Notes: a model not told the origin generated them from the sequence alone. 64,000 nucleotides of DNA from Reyranella aquatilis (GCF_020880995.1 NZ_JAJISD010000002.1:62001-126000); one strand, 5' to 3'; shown: positions 19,140-28,323, numbered from the stretch's first letter. Numbers and translations are program-made.

Positions 19140-20099
19140 TCAACCGACCAGCGGGAAGTGGCAGGCAACCTCGCGGCCCGGCGCGATCTGGCGCAGCGGC
19201 GGCACCTCGTCGGTGCAACGCGGCTGGGCATGCGGGCAGCGTGTGCGGAAACGGCAGCCAGAGGGCGGATCGAGCGGCGACGGCGGGTCTCCGGGCTTCA
19301 GCTTGGTGTCGCCCAGGGGGACATCGGGGTCCGGCTCGGGGATCGCCGCCATCAGCGCCGCCGTGTAGGGATGCGCCGGCGTCGTGAACAGCGACTCCGA
19401 ATCGGCAACCTCGCACAGTCGCCCGAGATACATCACCGCGACCCGGTCCGACACGGACTTCACCACCGCGAGATCGTGCGCAATGAAGAGAAGTGTGAGG
19501 CCGAAGCGGGCCTTCATGTCCTCCAGCAGGTTGATGATCTGCGCCCGGATCGACACGTCGAGCGCCGAGACCGGCTCGTCGCACACGATCAGGCTGGGCT
19601 CCAGCACGAGGGCGCGGGCGATGGCGATGCGCTGGCACTGACCGCCGGAGAATTCGTGCGGCCTGCGGTTCCAGACGAGATCGGGATCGAGGCCGACCGC
19701 CTCCATGACGGCGCGCACGCGCCGGGTGCGCTCGGCGGCATCGGACACGCCCGAGACGATCAGCGGCTCTGCGATGATCTCCGCCACCTTGCGCCGCGGG
19801 TTGAGCGAGGCGATGGGGTCCTGGAAGATCATCTGCAGGCGCGGCCGGACCGCGCGCAGGGCCTTGCCGCCCAGTTTCGTGAGATCCTGGCCCTCGAACA
19901 GCACGGCGCCGCCCTTGGGGGGCGGCAGTTGCAGCAGCGCGCGGGCCAGCGAGGATTTGCCCGAACCCGATTCGCCGACCAGGCCCAGCGTCTCGCCCTG
20001 CTTCACCGACAGGGTGACGTCGCTCACCGCGTGGACGTGACGGCCGCCGCCTACCGGATACTCGACCGTGAGGTTCTGGATGGCGAGAAGATCGCTCAC
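19140..20099 (-). CDS. Peptide ABC transporter ATPase, DppF/OppF type
   Basis: A 319-aa ATPase with Walker A GESGSGKSS (about residues 45-53), signature FSGGQCQRIAIARAL, Walker B LIVCDEPVSALD and the C-terminal oligopeptide/dipeptide domain with Cys-rich CRFRTRCPHAQPRC, which in this family may bind an Fe-S cluster. The start is GTG at 20099, overlapping the preceding gene's stop (GTGA); the upstream extension would lie inside the other ATPase gene. It is the last gene of a binding protein-permease-permease-ATPase-ATPase operon. Confidence 0.94.
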   Translation of the reverse strand: MSDLLAIQNLTVEYPVGGGRHVHAVSDVTLSVKQGETLGLVGESGSGKSSLARALLQLPPPKGGAVLFEGQDLTKLGGKALRAVRPRLQMIFQDPIASLNPRRKVAEIIAEPLIVSGVSDAAERTRRVRAVMEAVGLDPDLVWNRRPHEFSGGQCQRIAIARALVLEPSLIVCDEPVSALDVSIRAQIINLLEDMKARFGLTLLFIAHDLAVVKSVSDRVAVMYLGRLCEVADSESLFTTPAHPYTAALMAAIPEPDPDVPLGDTKLKPGDPPSPLDPPSGCRFRTRCPHAQPRCTDEVPPLRQIAPGREVACHFPLVG

Positions 20100-21103
20100 T
20101 CGGCAGCTCCCCCACTCCCGCCCACGTCCACGCCGCGCGGATGGAAGCAGGCGTAGCCGCGCGCACCTTCCCAGGTCTGCATCGGCTGCTCCTCGTCGCA
20201 ACGATCCGTGCGATAGCGGCAGCGCGGCGCAAAGGCACAGCCGCCGCTGCGCCGCGCCAGATCGGGCGGCCGGCCGGGAATGGCGCTGAGCCGCGTATGC
20301 GTCGGATCGGTCAGCCGCGGCAGCGAACGCAGGAGCGCTTCGGTATAGGGCATGCGCGGCGACCGGAAGAGCTCGCGCGTCTTCGCCGTCTCGACCGCCC
20401 GGCCCGCATACATGACCATGATGTCGTCCGCCCGCCCCGCGGCGACGCCGAGATCGTGCGTGATCAGGATCATCGCCATGCCACGCTCGCGCTGCTCGCG
20501 CTGCAGCAGGTCGAGGATCTGCCGCTGCACCGTGACATCGAGCGCGGTCGTGGGCTCGTCCGCGATCAGCAACTTGGGCGCGCAGGCGATCGCGATGGCG
20601 ATGGCCACGCGCTGCCGCATGCCGCCCGACAGTTCGTGCGGGTACTGCCCTGCCCGCCGTTCCGCCTCGGGAATGCCGACCTCCGTCAGCAGTTCGACGG
20701 CACGCGCGGCCGCCGCCCTGGCATCCAGCCCGCGGTTGAGGCGCAATCCCTCGCCGATCTGGTGGCCGATCTTCATCACGGGATTGAGCGAGGTCATCGG
20801 ATCCTGGAAGACGACCCCGATGTCGCGGCCCAGCACGCCGCGGAATTCGCGGGCCGGAAGCGCGCGAAGGTCGCGGCCCTCGAACAGGACCTGGCCTCCC
20901 ACCTCGGCGCCCGAGCTTTCGCCCACGAGGCCGATCAGCGAGCGCACCAGCACCGACTTGCCGGAGCCGGACTCGCCCACGATACCCAGCGTCTGGCCCT
21001 TCTCGAGATCGAACGACACGCCGTCGACGGCGCGCAGCGGACCGCGCGCGGTGAAGAAGCCGACACGCGCCTCGCGCACCGACAGGAGAGGTGCGCCGCT
21101 CAC
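20096..21103 (-). CDS. Peptide ABC transporter ATPase, DppD/OppD type
   Basis: A 335-aa ATPase partner of the DppF-type subunit. It has Walker A GESGSGKSV, a Q-loop VFQDPMTSLNPVM, signature LSGGMRQRVAIAIAIA, Walker B LLIADEPTTALDVTV, and the C-terminal Cys motif CAFAPRCRYRTDRC. GTG at 21103 overlaps the upstream permease stop by 4 nt (GTGA). The two successive GTGA junctions imply translational coupling to keep subunit ratios even. Confidence 0.94.
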   Translation of the reverse strand: MSGAPLLSVREARVGFFTARGPLRAVDGVSFDLEKGQTLGIVGESGSGKSVLVRSLIGLVGESSGAEVGGQVLFEGRDLRALPAREFRGVLGRDIGVVFQDPMTSLNPVMKIGHQIGEGLRLNRGLDARAAAARAVELLTEVGIPEAERRAGQYPHELSGGMRQRVAIAIAIACAPKLLIADEPTTALDVTVQRQILDLLQREQRERGMAMILITHDLGVAAGRADDIMVMYAGRAVETAKTRELFRSPRMPYTEALLRSLPRLTDPTHTRLSAIPGRPPDLARRSGGCAFAPRCRYRTDRCDEEQPMQTWEGARGYACFHPRGVDVGGSGGAAE

Positions 21104-21963
21104 AGCGCGGACCTGCGCGGATCGACCATGTTGCGCACCATGTCGCCCACGAAGTTGAGGGACAGCACGGTGGCGAACATCACCGCCGCCGGGATCAGCG
21201 CCGTGTAGGGCGCGACGTCCAGCGCCTCGCGCCCGTCGGCGATCATGCCGCCCCAGCTCGGTTGCGGTGCCGGGATGCCCAGCCCCAGGAACGAGAGAGC
21301 GCCCTCGGCCACGATGATCACGCTGATCGCCACCAGCCAGAAGGCGAACATCGGCGGCAGGAGATTCGGCAGGATCTCGCGCGTGATGATGCGCCAGTTG
21401 CTGGCGCCGATGGTGCGCGCCGCCAGCACGAAGTCGCGATTGGCCCAGGCGAGCGTGTTGGCGCGCGACACCCGCGCCGCGGCCGGAATCGACAGGATGC
21501 CGAGCGCCAGCGTCACGTTGAACAGGCTTTGTCCCAGGTAGGCCGTGAAGGTGAGCGCCAGCACCAGCGACGGGAAGGCCAGGAGAATGTCGATGAAACC
21601 CACCGCCAGCATGTCGATCTTGCCGCGGAAGTAACCCGCGCTCATGCCGATGGCCCCGCCGACCAGGAAGCCGAGGAACGGTGCACAGATGCCGACGATC
21701 AGCGAGGTGCGTGCGCCGTAGATGATGCGCGAGAGCATATCGCGACCGAGATTGTCGGTCCCCAGCAGATACTCGGCGGACGGCGGCTTGCGACGCAGGA
21801 TGAGTTCCTGCGCCGAGGGATCGGGCAGGCCGATCCAGTCGGCAGTGATGGCCAGGAAGACGACGAGCATCAACCAGCCCAGCGGCAGGGCGAGCGCCCA
21901 GTGCCAGCGGCGGCGCGGCCGCGTGGCCGCGACGACCGCGCCCTTAGCTGCGGAAGCGGACAT
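21100..21963 (-). CDS. Peptide ABC transporter permease, DppC type
   Basis: A 287-aa inner-membrane permease. It has a cytoplasmic N-tail, GTDNLGRDMLSRIIYGARTSLIVG, EAA loop DFVLAARTIGASNWRIITREILPN, and the ending NFVGDMVRNMVDPRRSAL. ATG at 21963 is preferred to an upstream start at 22035 that would overlap the DppB-type gene by more than 90 nt; even so the two genes overlap by 20 nt. It forms the channel with the gene before it. Confidence 0.93.
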   Translation of the reverse strand: MSASAAKGAVVAATRPRRRWHWALALPLGWLMLVVFLAITADWIGLPDPSAQELILRRKPPSAEYLLGTDNLGRDMLSRIIYGARTSLIVGICAPFLGFLVGGAIGMSAGYFRGKIDMLAVGFIDILLAFPSLVLALTFTAYLGQSLFNVTLALGILSIPAAARVSRANTLAWANRDFVLAARTIGASNWRIITREILPNLLPPMFAFWLVAISVIIVAEGALSFLGLGIPAPQPSWGGMIADGREALDVAPYTALIPAAVMFATVLSLNFVGDMVRNMVDPRRSAL

Positions 21964-22897
21964 GGCGCACCCGGGGGTCGAGCACGGCGTAGAGCATGTC
22001 GACCAGGAAGTTGATGACGACGAACCCCACGGCAATGAACGCCACAGTGCCCTGCACGAGAATGAGGTCCCTGTTGAAGATGCCGCCCAGCAGCAGCCGG
22101 CCGACGCCGGGCAGCGCGAAGATCTGCTCGACGATCACCGCGCCGCCGATCAGGCCGCCGATATTGAGGCCGAGAATGGTGATCAGCGTGAACGACGAGG
22201 GCCGGAGCGCATGCCGCAGCAGCACCCGCCACGGCGACAGACCCTTGACCCGGGCCAGAAGGATGAAGTCCTCCTTGAGCGTGGTCAGCAGGTCGGAGCG
22301 CAGCACGCGCATCAGGACCGTCCACTCGATGAGGCCGAGCGTCAGCGACGGCAGGATCATCGATTCGAAATTGTCCCACAGCCCCTCCGACATCGGCGTG
22401 AAGCCGGTGGCGGGCAGCAGGTCGAAGGACACGGAGAACAGGTAGATCAGCACGATGCCCAGCATGAAGTTGGGCATCGCGAGGAAGCCGAAGGCCGCCG
22501 AGGCCGAGATGCGGTCGAAGATGCCGCCGGGCTTGCGCACCGACAGCAGCGCGACCGGAATCGCGATGCCCAGCGCGATGACCTGCGCCATCACCATCAG
22601 CTGCAGCGACACCGGCAGCCGGTCGATAATCGCCTGTGCGACCGGCTCGCCGTTGCGGTAGGAGCGGCCGAGGTCGCCCGAGAGAGCGGACCCCAGCCAG
22701 TCGAAGTAGCGTACGAGCATCGGCCGATCGAGACCCAGATCGGCGCGCAGGCCGGCAATGTCCTGCGGCGTGGCGAGGTTGCCCAGGATCACGATCGCCA
22801 CATCCCCCGGCAGGATGTTGACGATCATGTAGGTGAGCAACGTCACGCAGAACAGCACGACGACGAGCCGCACCAGCTGGCGAACGATCCACGGCAC
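21944..22897 (-). CDS. Peptide ABC transporter permease, DppB type
   Basis: A 317-aa permease with the N-terminal helix IVRQLVRLVVVLFCVTLLTYM, LPGDVAIVILGNLATPQDI, SALSGDLGRSYRNGEPV and EAA loop DFILLARVKGLSPWRVLLRHALRPSS. Six helices are expected. The gene lies 37 bp after the binding protein stop, first of the four membrane-complex genes. The GDVA-x-I-LG region matches importers for di/oligopeptides, but the actual ligand cannot be read from the sequence. Confidence 0.93.
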   Translation of the reverse strand: MPWIVRQLVRLVVVLFCVTLLTYMIVNILPGDVAIVILGNLATPQDIAGLRADLGLDRPMLVRYFDWLGSALSGDLGRSYRNGEPVAQAIIDRLPVSLQLMVMAQVIALGIAIPVALLSVRKPGGIFDRISASAAFGFLAMPNFMLGIVLIYLFSVSFDLLPATGFTPMSEGLWDNFESMILPSLTLGLIEWTVLMRVLRSDLLTTLKEDFILLARVKGLSPWRVLLRHALRPSSFTLITILGLNIGGLIGGAVIVEQIFALPGVGRLLLGGIFNRDLILVQGTVAFIAVGFVVINFLVDMLYAVLDPRVRHVRFRS

Positions 22898-22934
22898 TGG
22901 AGACGCCCTACGCTACCCGAGGTGACTCCCGTCC

Positions 22935-24470
22935 CTACTTCGCGAGCCAGGCGCCTTCGACCTGCACGGCACCGCCGCGCAGCGCGGGAATGCCCCTCAC
23001 GTTGGCGCGCGTGATCGCGAAGTCGATATTGCTGCCGCTCCACAGCCACACCGCGTCGTCGTTCAGGATCTTGATCAGATCGCAATAGGCGGCCTTGCGC
23101 TTGTTCTCGTCGAGGCTGGTGCGGCCGACCAGCAGCAGGCGGTCCACTTCCGCATTGTTGTAGCCCGAGAAGTTGATCGGGCTCTTGGAATGGAAGTTGG
23201 CGAACATCTGCGGATCGACGTCGGCCAGGTCGATGATGCGCCAGCCGGTGACCTGGAAGTCGCGCGACAGCGCTTCCTTCACGAGCTGGGTCTGGTCGAC
23301 CGGCTTGATCTCGACGTCGATGCCGGCCTTCTTCATGTCCGCCTGGAAGACCTGTGCGCCCTCACGACCGCGCGGCGTGGCGGTGACCGTCATGGTGAGC
23401 TTCACGGGCTTGCCGTAATCGGCGATCAGCTTGCGCGCGGCCTCGGGATCGTACTTCAGCGCGCCGGTGTCCTTGCATTCGATGCCGGAACTCGGTCCAT
23501 AGGGATCGTCGTGGACGGGACGCAGCCCCTGGGTCAGCACCGCGGCATTGCCCTTGCGGTTCAGGGCCATCGAGACGGCCTGGCGAACGCGCTTGTCGTT
23601 CAGCGGCTCACGCTGGGTGTTAAGCGGAATGACCAGCGCTCCGCTGCCCACCCAGCTCAGGACCCGCAAATTCTTGTCCTTCTTGGCCTTGACGATGTTC
23701 TCGGCACGATCCTCCCAGATCACCTGCACGTCGCCCTTCACGAGGCTGGCGTAGCGGGCGTCGGAATCCGGCAGGGGCCGCACGGTCACGCGGTCGAGAT
23801 AGGGCTTGTCCTTGTCCCAGTAGTCGGGATTGCGCTCGGCGACGAGACGGTCGGCCGCGCGCCACTCCTTGAAGACGAAGGGGCCGGTGCCAACCGGATT
23901 GCGGTTGTAGTCGGCGCCCTTTTCCTGGGCGATCTTGACCGGAATGATCAGCGTCACGACCGTGGGCTGTGCCAGGGTACGCGGCAGCGCCGCATTGGGA
24001 CCGCGCATCTTGAAGACGGCGGTCAGGTCGTCCGGCGCCTCGACCTTATCGATGGCGAGATAGGCACGACCGGCGAAGCGGTTGGCCGGGTCCAGCAGGC
24101 GGTTGAAATGGTCGGCGACGGCCTGCGCGGTGAACGGCGAGCCATCGTGCCACTTCACGTTGGGCCGGATCTTGGCCGTCCAGACGCTGCCGTCCTCGTT
24201 GGGCGTCATCGACAGAGCGAGCGCCGGCAGCAAATTGCCCTGGTCGTCGAGGCGCATCAGCGTCTCGTAGAACAGCGAAGCCGCCGTCACCGTCGAATTG
24301 GAATAGACGCCCGCCCGGATCGGATCGAAGCCCTCGAAATCGCTCTCGACGCCGATCGTCAGCGCGCCGCCGCGAACGGGCGCCGGTGCCGGCGCCTGCG
24401 CGAAGGCCGGCGCCGCGACGGCAGCCGCGATTGCCGCCACCAGACCAAATCTACGTGAAAACAGTGCCAT
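22935..24470 (-). CDS. Peptide-type ABC substrate-binding protein
   Basis: A 511-aa periplasmic binding protein of SBP family 5. It has a Sec signal peptide (RRFGLVAAIAAAVAAPAFAQA, cut near residue 25), then GGALTIGVESDFEGFDPIRAG, the family motif VKWHDGSPFTAQAVADHFNR, and IPLNTQREPLNDKRVRQAVSMALNR. It starts the five-gene importer operon reading toward lower coordinates. The family binds peptides, nickel, opines, sugars or glutathione; with two catabolic dehydrogenases nearby, peptide or amine uptake is a guess only. Confidence 0.93.
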   Translation of the reverse strand: MALFSRRFGLVAAIAAAVAAPAFAQAPAPAPVRGGALTIGVESDFEGFDPIRAGVYSNSTVTAASLFYETLMRLDDQGNLLPALALSMTPNEDGSVWTAKIRPNVKWHDGSPFTAQAVADHFNRLLDPANRFAGRAYLAIDKVEAPDDLTAVFKMRGPNAALPRTLAQPTVVTLIIPVKIAQEKGADYNRNPVGTGPFVFKEWRAADRLVAERNPDYWDKDKPYLDRVTVRPLPDSDARYASLVKGDVQVIWEDRAENIVKAKKDKNLRVLSWVGSGALVIPLNTQREPLNDKRVRQAVSMALNRKGNAAVLTQGLRPVHDDPYGPSSGIECKDTGALKYDPEAARKLIADYGKPVKLTMTVTATPRGREGAQVFQADMKKAGIDVEIKPVDQTQLVKEALSRDFQVTGWRIIDLADVDPQMFANFHSKSPINFSGYNNAEVDRLLLVGRTSLDENKRKAAYCDLIKILNDDAVWLWSGSNIDFAITRANVRGIPALRGGAVQVEGAWLAK

Positions 24471-24578
24471 AAGGCCCTCCCATGGATCGCGCCGTTGACC
24501 GGCATCAAATCTATGGTCGGGAAGATAACGCGGCCTTCGCCGCCAGCCTAGAGGATTGCGGAGTCGTTTAACCCAAGA

Positions 24579-24869
24579 TTACATGCAGTAGGCCTGCGCG
24601 GCGACGACGGCGTTCAAGCCCTGCATTTCCTGCGGCGACAGGTTCGAGGGATTGAGCAGGTTGCCGCTCACGCTCACCGACTGGTTCGACTTGCGCAACC
24701 CCAGGATGGCGTTCGAGCGCTGGTCGGCCGGGATGCGGGCGATGATGCACTGGCACATCTTTTCCGAGCTGGTGACCATGCACTCCTTCAGCAGTTCGTC
24801 GGCGCGTGAGGCGGACGAGAAGCCCAGGGTCAGGACGAGAGCGGAAAGTCCGGCGGCGAGGATACGCAT
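24579..24869 (-). CDS. Small secreted protein of unknown function
   Basis: A 96-aa protein with a signal peptide (MRILAAGLSALVLTLGFSSASRA, cleavage about residue 23), leaving a mature form of about 73 residues with four Cys (KECMV, MCQCI, AYCM end). Two disulfides are possible. ATG at 24869 has GGAG 6 nt upstream, better than an upstream ATG at 24881. I do not recognise the family. It stands between the importer operon (108-bp gap with nothing I can identify) and the TauE gene (36 bp), both read in the same direction. Confidence 0.72.
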   Translation of the reverse strand: MRILAAGLSALVLTLGFSSASRADELLKECMVTSSEKMCQCIIARIPADQRSNAILGLRKSNQSVSVSGNLLNPSNLSPQEMQGLNAVVAAQAYCM

Positions 24870-24905
24870 GCAAATCTCCATGGATGGCCCATCCTACACC
24901 GTCTC

Positions 24906-25670
24906 TCAGGCCACCAGCCAGTTCCTCAGAAGCCCGAACAGGCCCGTCAGGAAGAGGATGGTGAGGGCGACGTTGCGGTAGAGCCGCTCGCTCGCCAGCC
25001 CATGGAACAGCCGGCCGCCGGCCCACGCGCCCAGCACCATCACCGGGAACAGCACGACGGCGCGGACCAGGGCGTCGACGCCCGCCACGCCGGTCGCCAG
25101 AACGATCACGATCAGCAGGAACTGCGTGAGGAAATAGTAGGTGACGATGTTGGCCCGGTTGACCTGCGGCGGGTCGTTTCCCGACAGGAGATAGAGCAGC
25201 ACCGGCGGGCCGCCGACACTCGTGGTCGCCATCATCGCCCCCGATACCGCGCCGACCAGAACCGTCGCGGCGGTCGAGCGCCGGCCGGTGTATTTCCAGC
25301 CGGTCCACATCAGCATCACGAAAGCCACGATCACCGCCGACACCGAGGTCACGATCGTGTTCTTGTCGACGCTGGCCAACAGCCACACCCCGGCCGGCAT
25401 GGCGAGGCAGGCCGCGATGCTCATGGGCGTCAGCACCTTCCAGTCGGCATGCCGCCGGACCTGCGGGAAGAGCTGCAGCGATACGACGAGTTCGATGGCG
25501 ACCACCGTCACCACCATCTCGGCCGAGCCGAACAGGATGGCGAAGACCGGCGCCATCAGCATGGCCGACCCGAAGCCCGCGAAACCGCGCATCAGGCCCG
25601 CGACCAGGGTGACGCCCAGCGCAGTCCAAAGGCCGGTCTCGGCGAACAGAGATTGGATGTAGGGGATCAT
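24906..25670 (-). CDS. TauE/SafE family membrane exporter
   Basis: An integral membrane protein of about 254 aa with roughly eight hydrophobic segments and the repeated TauE/SafE signature: GLMRGFAGFGSAMLMAPVFA early and GAVSGAMMATTSVGGPPVLLYLLS in the second half. The family exports sulfite, sulfoacetate or other organosulfonate products. The start is ATG at 25670, although GTG at 25676 is also possible. It follows a short-chain dehydrogenase gene across a palindromic repeat (25682-25724), so whether the two are co-transcribed is unclear. Confidence 0.9.
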   Translation of the reverse strand: MIPYIQSLFAETGLWTALGVTLVAGLMRGFAGFGSAMLMAPVFAILFGSAEMVVTVVAIELVVSLQLFPQVRRHADWKVLTPMSIAACLAMPAGVWLLASVDKNTIVTSVSAVIVAFVMLMWTGWKYTGRRSTAATVLVGAVSGAMMATTSVGGPPVLLYLLSGNDPPQVNRANIVTYYFLTQFLLIVIVLATGVAGVDALVRAVVLFPVMVLGAWAGGRLFHGLASERLYRNVALTILFLTGLFGLLRNWLVA

Positions 25671-25681
25671 GACCACTGCCC

Positions 25682-25724
25682 ATCTGTTTCACCTCCCCCG
25701 TCCGACGGAGGAGGTGAAACAGAT
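25682..25724. repeat. Intergenic palindromic repeat
   Basis: A 15-bp perfect inverted repeat (ATCTGTTTCACCTCC at 25682-25696, complement at 25710-25724) with a 13-nt centre that itself can pair as CCGT/ACGG. There is no T-run on either side, so it is not a classic terminator. It looks like a REP-type or dispersed palindrome between the dehydrogenase stop and the TauE start. Whether it recurs elsewhere in the genome cannot be judged from this window. Confidence 0.75.
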
Positions 25725-25729
25725 TGAGT

Positions 25730-26506
25730 TCAGCGCCTGCCCTGCCCCTCGCCCGTCTTGTCGCGCAGGCGGCGCATGCCGCGCAGCCAGCGGTCGCGGT
25801 CGAGCTTGCGGGCCATGTATTCCTTCACCTCAGGGTGCGGCAGGATCAGGAAGCGCTCCTCGTCCATCGCCTCGATCACCGTGTCGGCCACCGCATCGGT
25901 GTTGATCACGCCGTCGACCGACGCCGCGGTCGCACCGGCCATGCGCAGCATGTTGGTATCGACCGCCTGCGGACAGAGCACCGAGACGCGGATGCCGCGG
26001 TCGCCATACTGGATCGACAGATGCTCGGCGAGCGCCACGCCTGCATGCTTGGTGACGCCGTACGGCGCGGAGCCCATCGAGGCGAGCAGGCCGGCCGCGC
26101 TCGCGGTGTTGAGCAGGTAGCCTTCGCCCCGCTTCAGCATCTGCGGGACCAGCGCCCGCGCGGCGTAGACATGCGCCATGACGTGGATCGCCCAGGAATC
26201 GGCCCAGTCCTTGTCGGTCGCATCCTCGTGACCGCCGCGGCCGATACCGGCGTTGGAGAAGAAGATGTCGATCTCGCCGTACTTCTTTTCAGCTTCCGCG
26301 ATCAGCCGCTTGACCTCGGACTCCTGGCCGATGTCGCCTGCCACGGCGAGCGCACCGATATCTTTCGCGACCTTGTCGAGCCGGCCGCCGTCCATGTCGG
26401 CTACGACCAGCCCACGCGCGCCCTCCTTCGCAAATCGCCTCGCGATCGCCTCGCCGATTCCGCCCGCCGCACCGGTGACGACGCAGACCTTGCCTTTGAC
26501 CTTCAT
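25730..26506 (-). CDS. Short-chain dehydrogenase/reductase (SDR)
   Basis: A 258-aa classical SDR. The cofactor motif TGAAGGIGEAIARRF is at residues 11-25, an Asp after the second strand (VVADMDGGRL, D37) favours NAD, NAG is at 85-87, Ser about 144 precedes the catalytic Tyr149-x3-Lys153 (YGVTK). The substrate is not predictable. ATG at 26506 has AAAGGAA upstream. It follows the iron alcohol dehydrogenase in the same direction (137-bp gap), suggesting linked alcohol/ketone metabolism. Confidence 0.93.
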   Translation of the reverse strand: MKVKGKVCVVTGAAGGIGEAIARRFAKEGARGLVVADMDGGRLDKVAKDIGALAVAGDIGQESEVKRLIAEAEKKYGEIDIFFSNAGIGRGGHEDATDKDWADSWAIHVMAHVYAARALVPQMLKRGEGYLLNTASAAGLLASMGSAPYGVTKHAGVALAEHLSIQYGDRGIRVSVLCPQAVDTNMLRMAGATAASVDGVINTDAVADTVIEAMDEERFLILPHPEVKEYMARKLDRDRWLRGMRRLRDKTGEGQGRR

Positions 26507-26588
26507 GTCTTATTCCTTTCCTCCACGGGCTCGGCCCCGAGGACGCCGCGCAGGCGGCCGCCGGGGGTTGACCAGTCACGTTGTTCCC

Positions 26589-26628
26589 CATCCTTCGAGA
26601 CGGCGCCGCACTTCCTCGGGACGACGAT
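26589..26628. repeat. Degenerate palindromic intergenic element
   Basis: The stretch CATCCTTCGAGACGGC ... CCTCGGGACGACGATG resembles the widespread alphaproteobacterial intergenic palindrome that usually reads CATCCTTCGAGACGGC-loop-CTCAGGATGAGG. Here the right arm is imperfect, so it is probably a decayed copy. It fills much of the 137-bp gap between the iron alcohol dehydrogenase and the SDR gene. No other feature is visible in that gap. Confidence 0.4.
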
Positions 26629-26643
26629 GTCTTCTGGTTTCTG

Positions 26644-27792
26644 CTACCCCCAGCTCTGTTCGATTAGTTCGATGTACTGCGCCTTGGTCGGCTGGCGCGG
26701 CGTCGACAGGTGGCAATGGTCGCCCATCGCGCCCTCGGCGATCTTCTCGATCGTGTCCTGTGCAAGCCCTGCCGCGCCCAGTCCCTTCGGGATGCCCAGC
26801 CGCTCGTTGAGCGCCGCCACCGCATTGGCCACGCCCGCGGCACTGGCCTCGCTCTCGGGCAGCCCCATGACCTGCGCCACGCGCTTGAACTTGTCCCCGA
26901 CCGCGGGCTCGTTGAAGCGCAGCACCGCCGGCAGGTAGATCGCGTTCAGCGTCCCGTGGTGAAGGCGATAGCCTTTCAGGCCACCGGTGGGATGGGAAAG
27001 CGCGTGCACCGCGCCCAGTCCCTTCTGGAAGACCATGGCGCCCTCCATGGCTGCAACCGCCATGTTGTAGCGCGCCTCGCGATCCTGTCCGTCCTTCGTG
27101 GCACGCTCGACATACTTCCAGGCCTTCTCCAGCCCATCGAGCGCGATCGAGTCGGCCGGCGGGTTGAAGACGTTGGCGAGGTAGCATTCGATATTGTGCG
27201 TCAAGGCGTCCATGCCGGTGCCGGCGGTGAGATGCGGCGGCAGGCTCATCGTCAGTTCCGGATCGATCAGTGCCAGGCGCGGGATCAGGTAGGGACTGCC
27301 GATCGCGAGCTTGCGCCCCGAATCCATGATGATGACGCCGCCGCGGCTCACTTCGCTTCCGGTGCCCGAGGTGGTCGGGATCGCCACCATGGGCGCCACC
27401 GCCGCGGTGATCTTGCCCGCACCGCCTTCGACGAACGAATAGGCCTGCAGCGACGGACCCGGATGCGTCGCCATCAGGGCGACCGCCTTGGCGAGGTCCA
27501 TCGGCGAGCCGCCGCCGATGGCGATGATGCCGTCGCAGCCCTCGTCCCTATAGATCTTGAGCGCGTCGCGCATGGCAGCTTCCGTCGGGTTCTCGGGCGT
27601 GCCGTCATAGAGCGTGATCGGCATGTTGCCGGGAAGCTGCTCCTTCACCTTGGCCCACAGGCCCGCCGATATGACGCCCTTGTCGGTGACGATCAGGGGC
27701 CGGCGCATGCCCATGAGCTGCAATTCGGATTCCAGCAGCTTCAGGGCACCGAAGTCGAACTGGATCCGGGTGAGATATGTGATCAGGGCCAT
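26644..27792 (-). CDS. Iron-containing alcohol dehydrogenase
   Basis: A 382-aa group III (Fe-ADH) enzyme. It shows the NAD-binding GGGSPMDLAKAVALMATH, VAIPTTSGTGSEVS, and metal-ligand regions with Asp/His in DALTHNIECYLA, HALSHPTGGLKGYRLHHG, matching the D-H-H-H iron site. Members oxidise alcohols, diols, lactaldehyde or 4-hydroxybutyrate. Length is normal. ATG at 27792 with GAGAGGAAAAA upstream. It is divergent from a GNAT gene with only 47 bp between starts. Confidence 0.95.
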   Translation of the reverse strand: MALITYLTRIQFDFGALKLLESELQLMGMRRPLIVTDKGVISAGLWAKVKEQLPGNMPITLYDGTPENPTEAAMRDALKIYRDEGCDGIIAIGGGSPMDLAKAVALMATHPGPSLQAYSFVEGGAGKITAAVAPMVAIPTTSGTGSEVSRGGVIIMDSGRKLAIGSPYLIPRLALIDPELTMSLPPHLTAGTGMDALTHNIECYLANVFNPPADSIALDGLEKAWKYVERATKDGQDREARYNMAVAAMEGAMVFQKGLGAVHALSHPTGGLKGYRLHHGTLNAIYLPAVLRFNEPAVGDKFKRVAQVMGLPESEASAAGVANAVAALNERLGIPKGLGAAGLAQDTIEKIAEGAMGDHCHLSTPRQPTKAQYIELIEQSWG

Positions 27793-27839
27793 TGGTTTTT
27801 CCTCTCGATTTTGCGCGGAGCCTACGCGAGAAAAAGCTC

Positions 27840-28319
27840 ATGAGCGACACTTCCGTCCTGCGCATCGCCACCGCGCTCGATGCGCCCGCCCTTGCGGCCA
27901 CTATCGCGGCTTCCTTTGCGCAGTATCGCGGCAAGCTCGTGCCGGAATCGGGTGCGTTCCGCGAAACCGCCGAGGGGATTGCCGCCGAACTCGCACGCGG
28001 CGCGGGCGCCATCGTCGCGGAACGGAACGGAGAGATGCTGGGCTGCGTGCTGGTCGAGGAGACAGAGGGCGATCTCTATTTCGGCCGGCTCTCGGTACTG
28101 CCGTCGGCGCGCGGCCAGGGTCTGGCGCGCCGACTGATCGAGGCGGTCGAGGGCGAGGCCCGCCGCCGCGGCCTGGCCGGCGTCCGGCTGGGCGTGCGCA
28201 TCGTCCTCACCGAGAACCAGCGCCTGTTCGCATCGCTGGGCTATCGCGAGACGTCGCGGGAGGCCCATCCCGGTTTCGATCGGCCGACGTCGATCAACAT
28301 GCGCAAACCGCTCGGCTGA
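27840..28319 (+). CDS. GNAT family N-acetyltransferase
   Basis: A 159-aa acetyltransferase with a well-preserved acetyl-CoA motif: LYFGRLSVLPSARGQGLARRLIEAVEGEA (R-x-x-G-x-G/A), then LGVRIVLTENQRLFASLGYRE for the C-terminal strand. ATG at 27840 is chosen from the family start; upstream codons from 27792 overlap the divergent alcohol dehydrogenase. It is a standalone gene, unrelated by motif to the twin GNATs at 2390-3581. Substrate unknown. Confidence 0.92.
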   Translation: MSDTSVLRIATALDAPALAATIAASFAQYRGKLVPESGAFRETAEGIAAELARGAGAIVAERNGEMLGCVLVEETEGDLYFGRLSVLPSARGQGLARRLIEAVEGEARRRGLAGVRLGVRIVLTENQRLFASLGYRETSREAHPGFDRPTSINMRKPLG

Positions 28320-28323
28320 TCCC

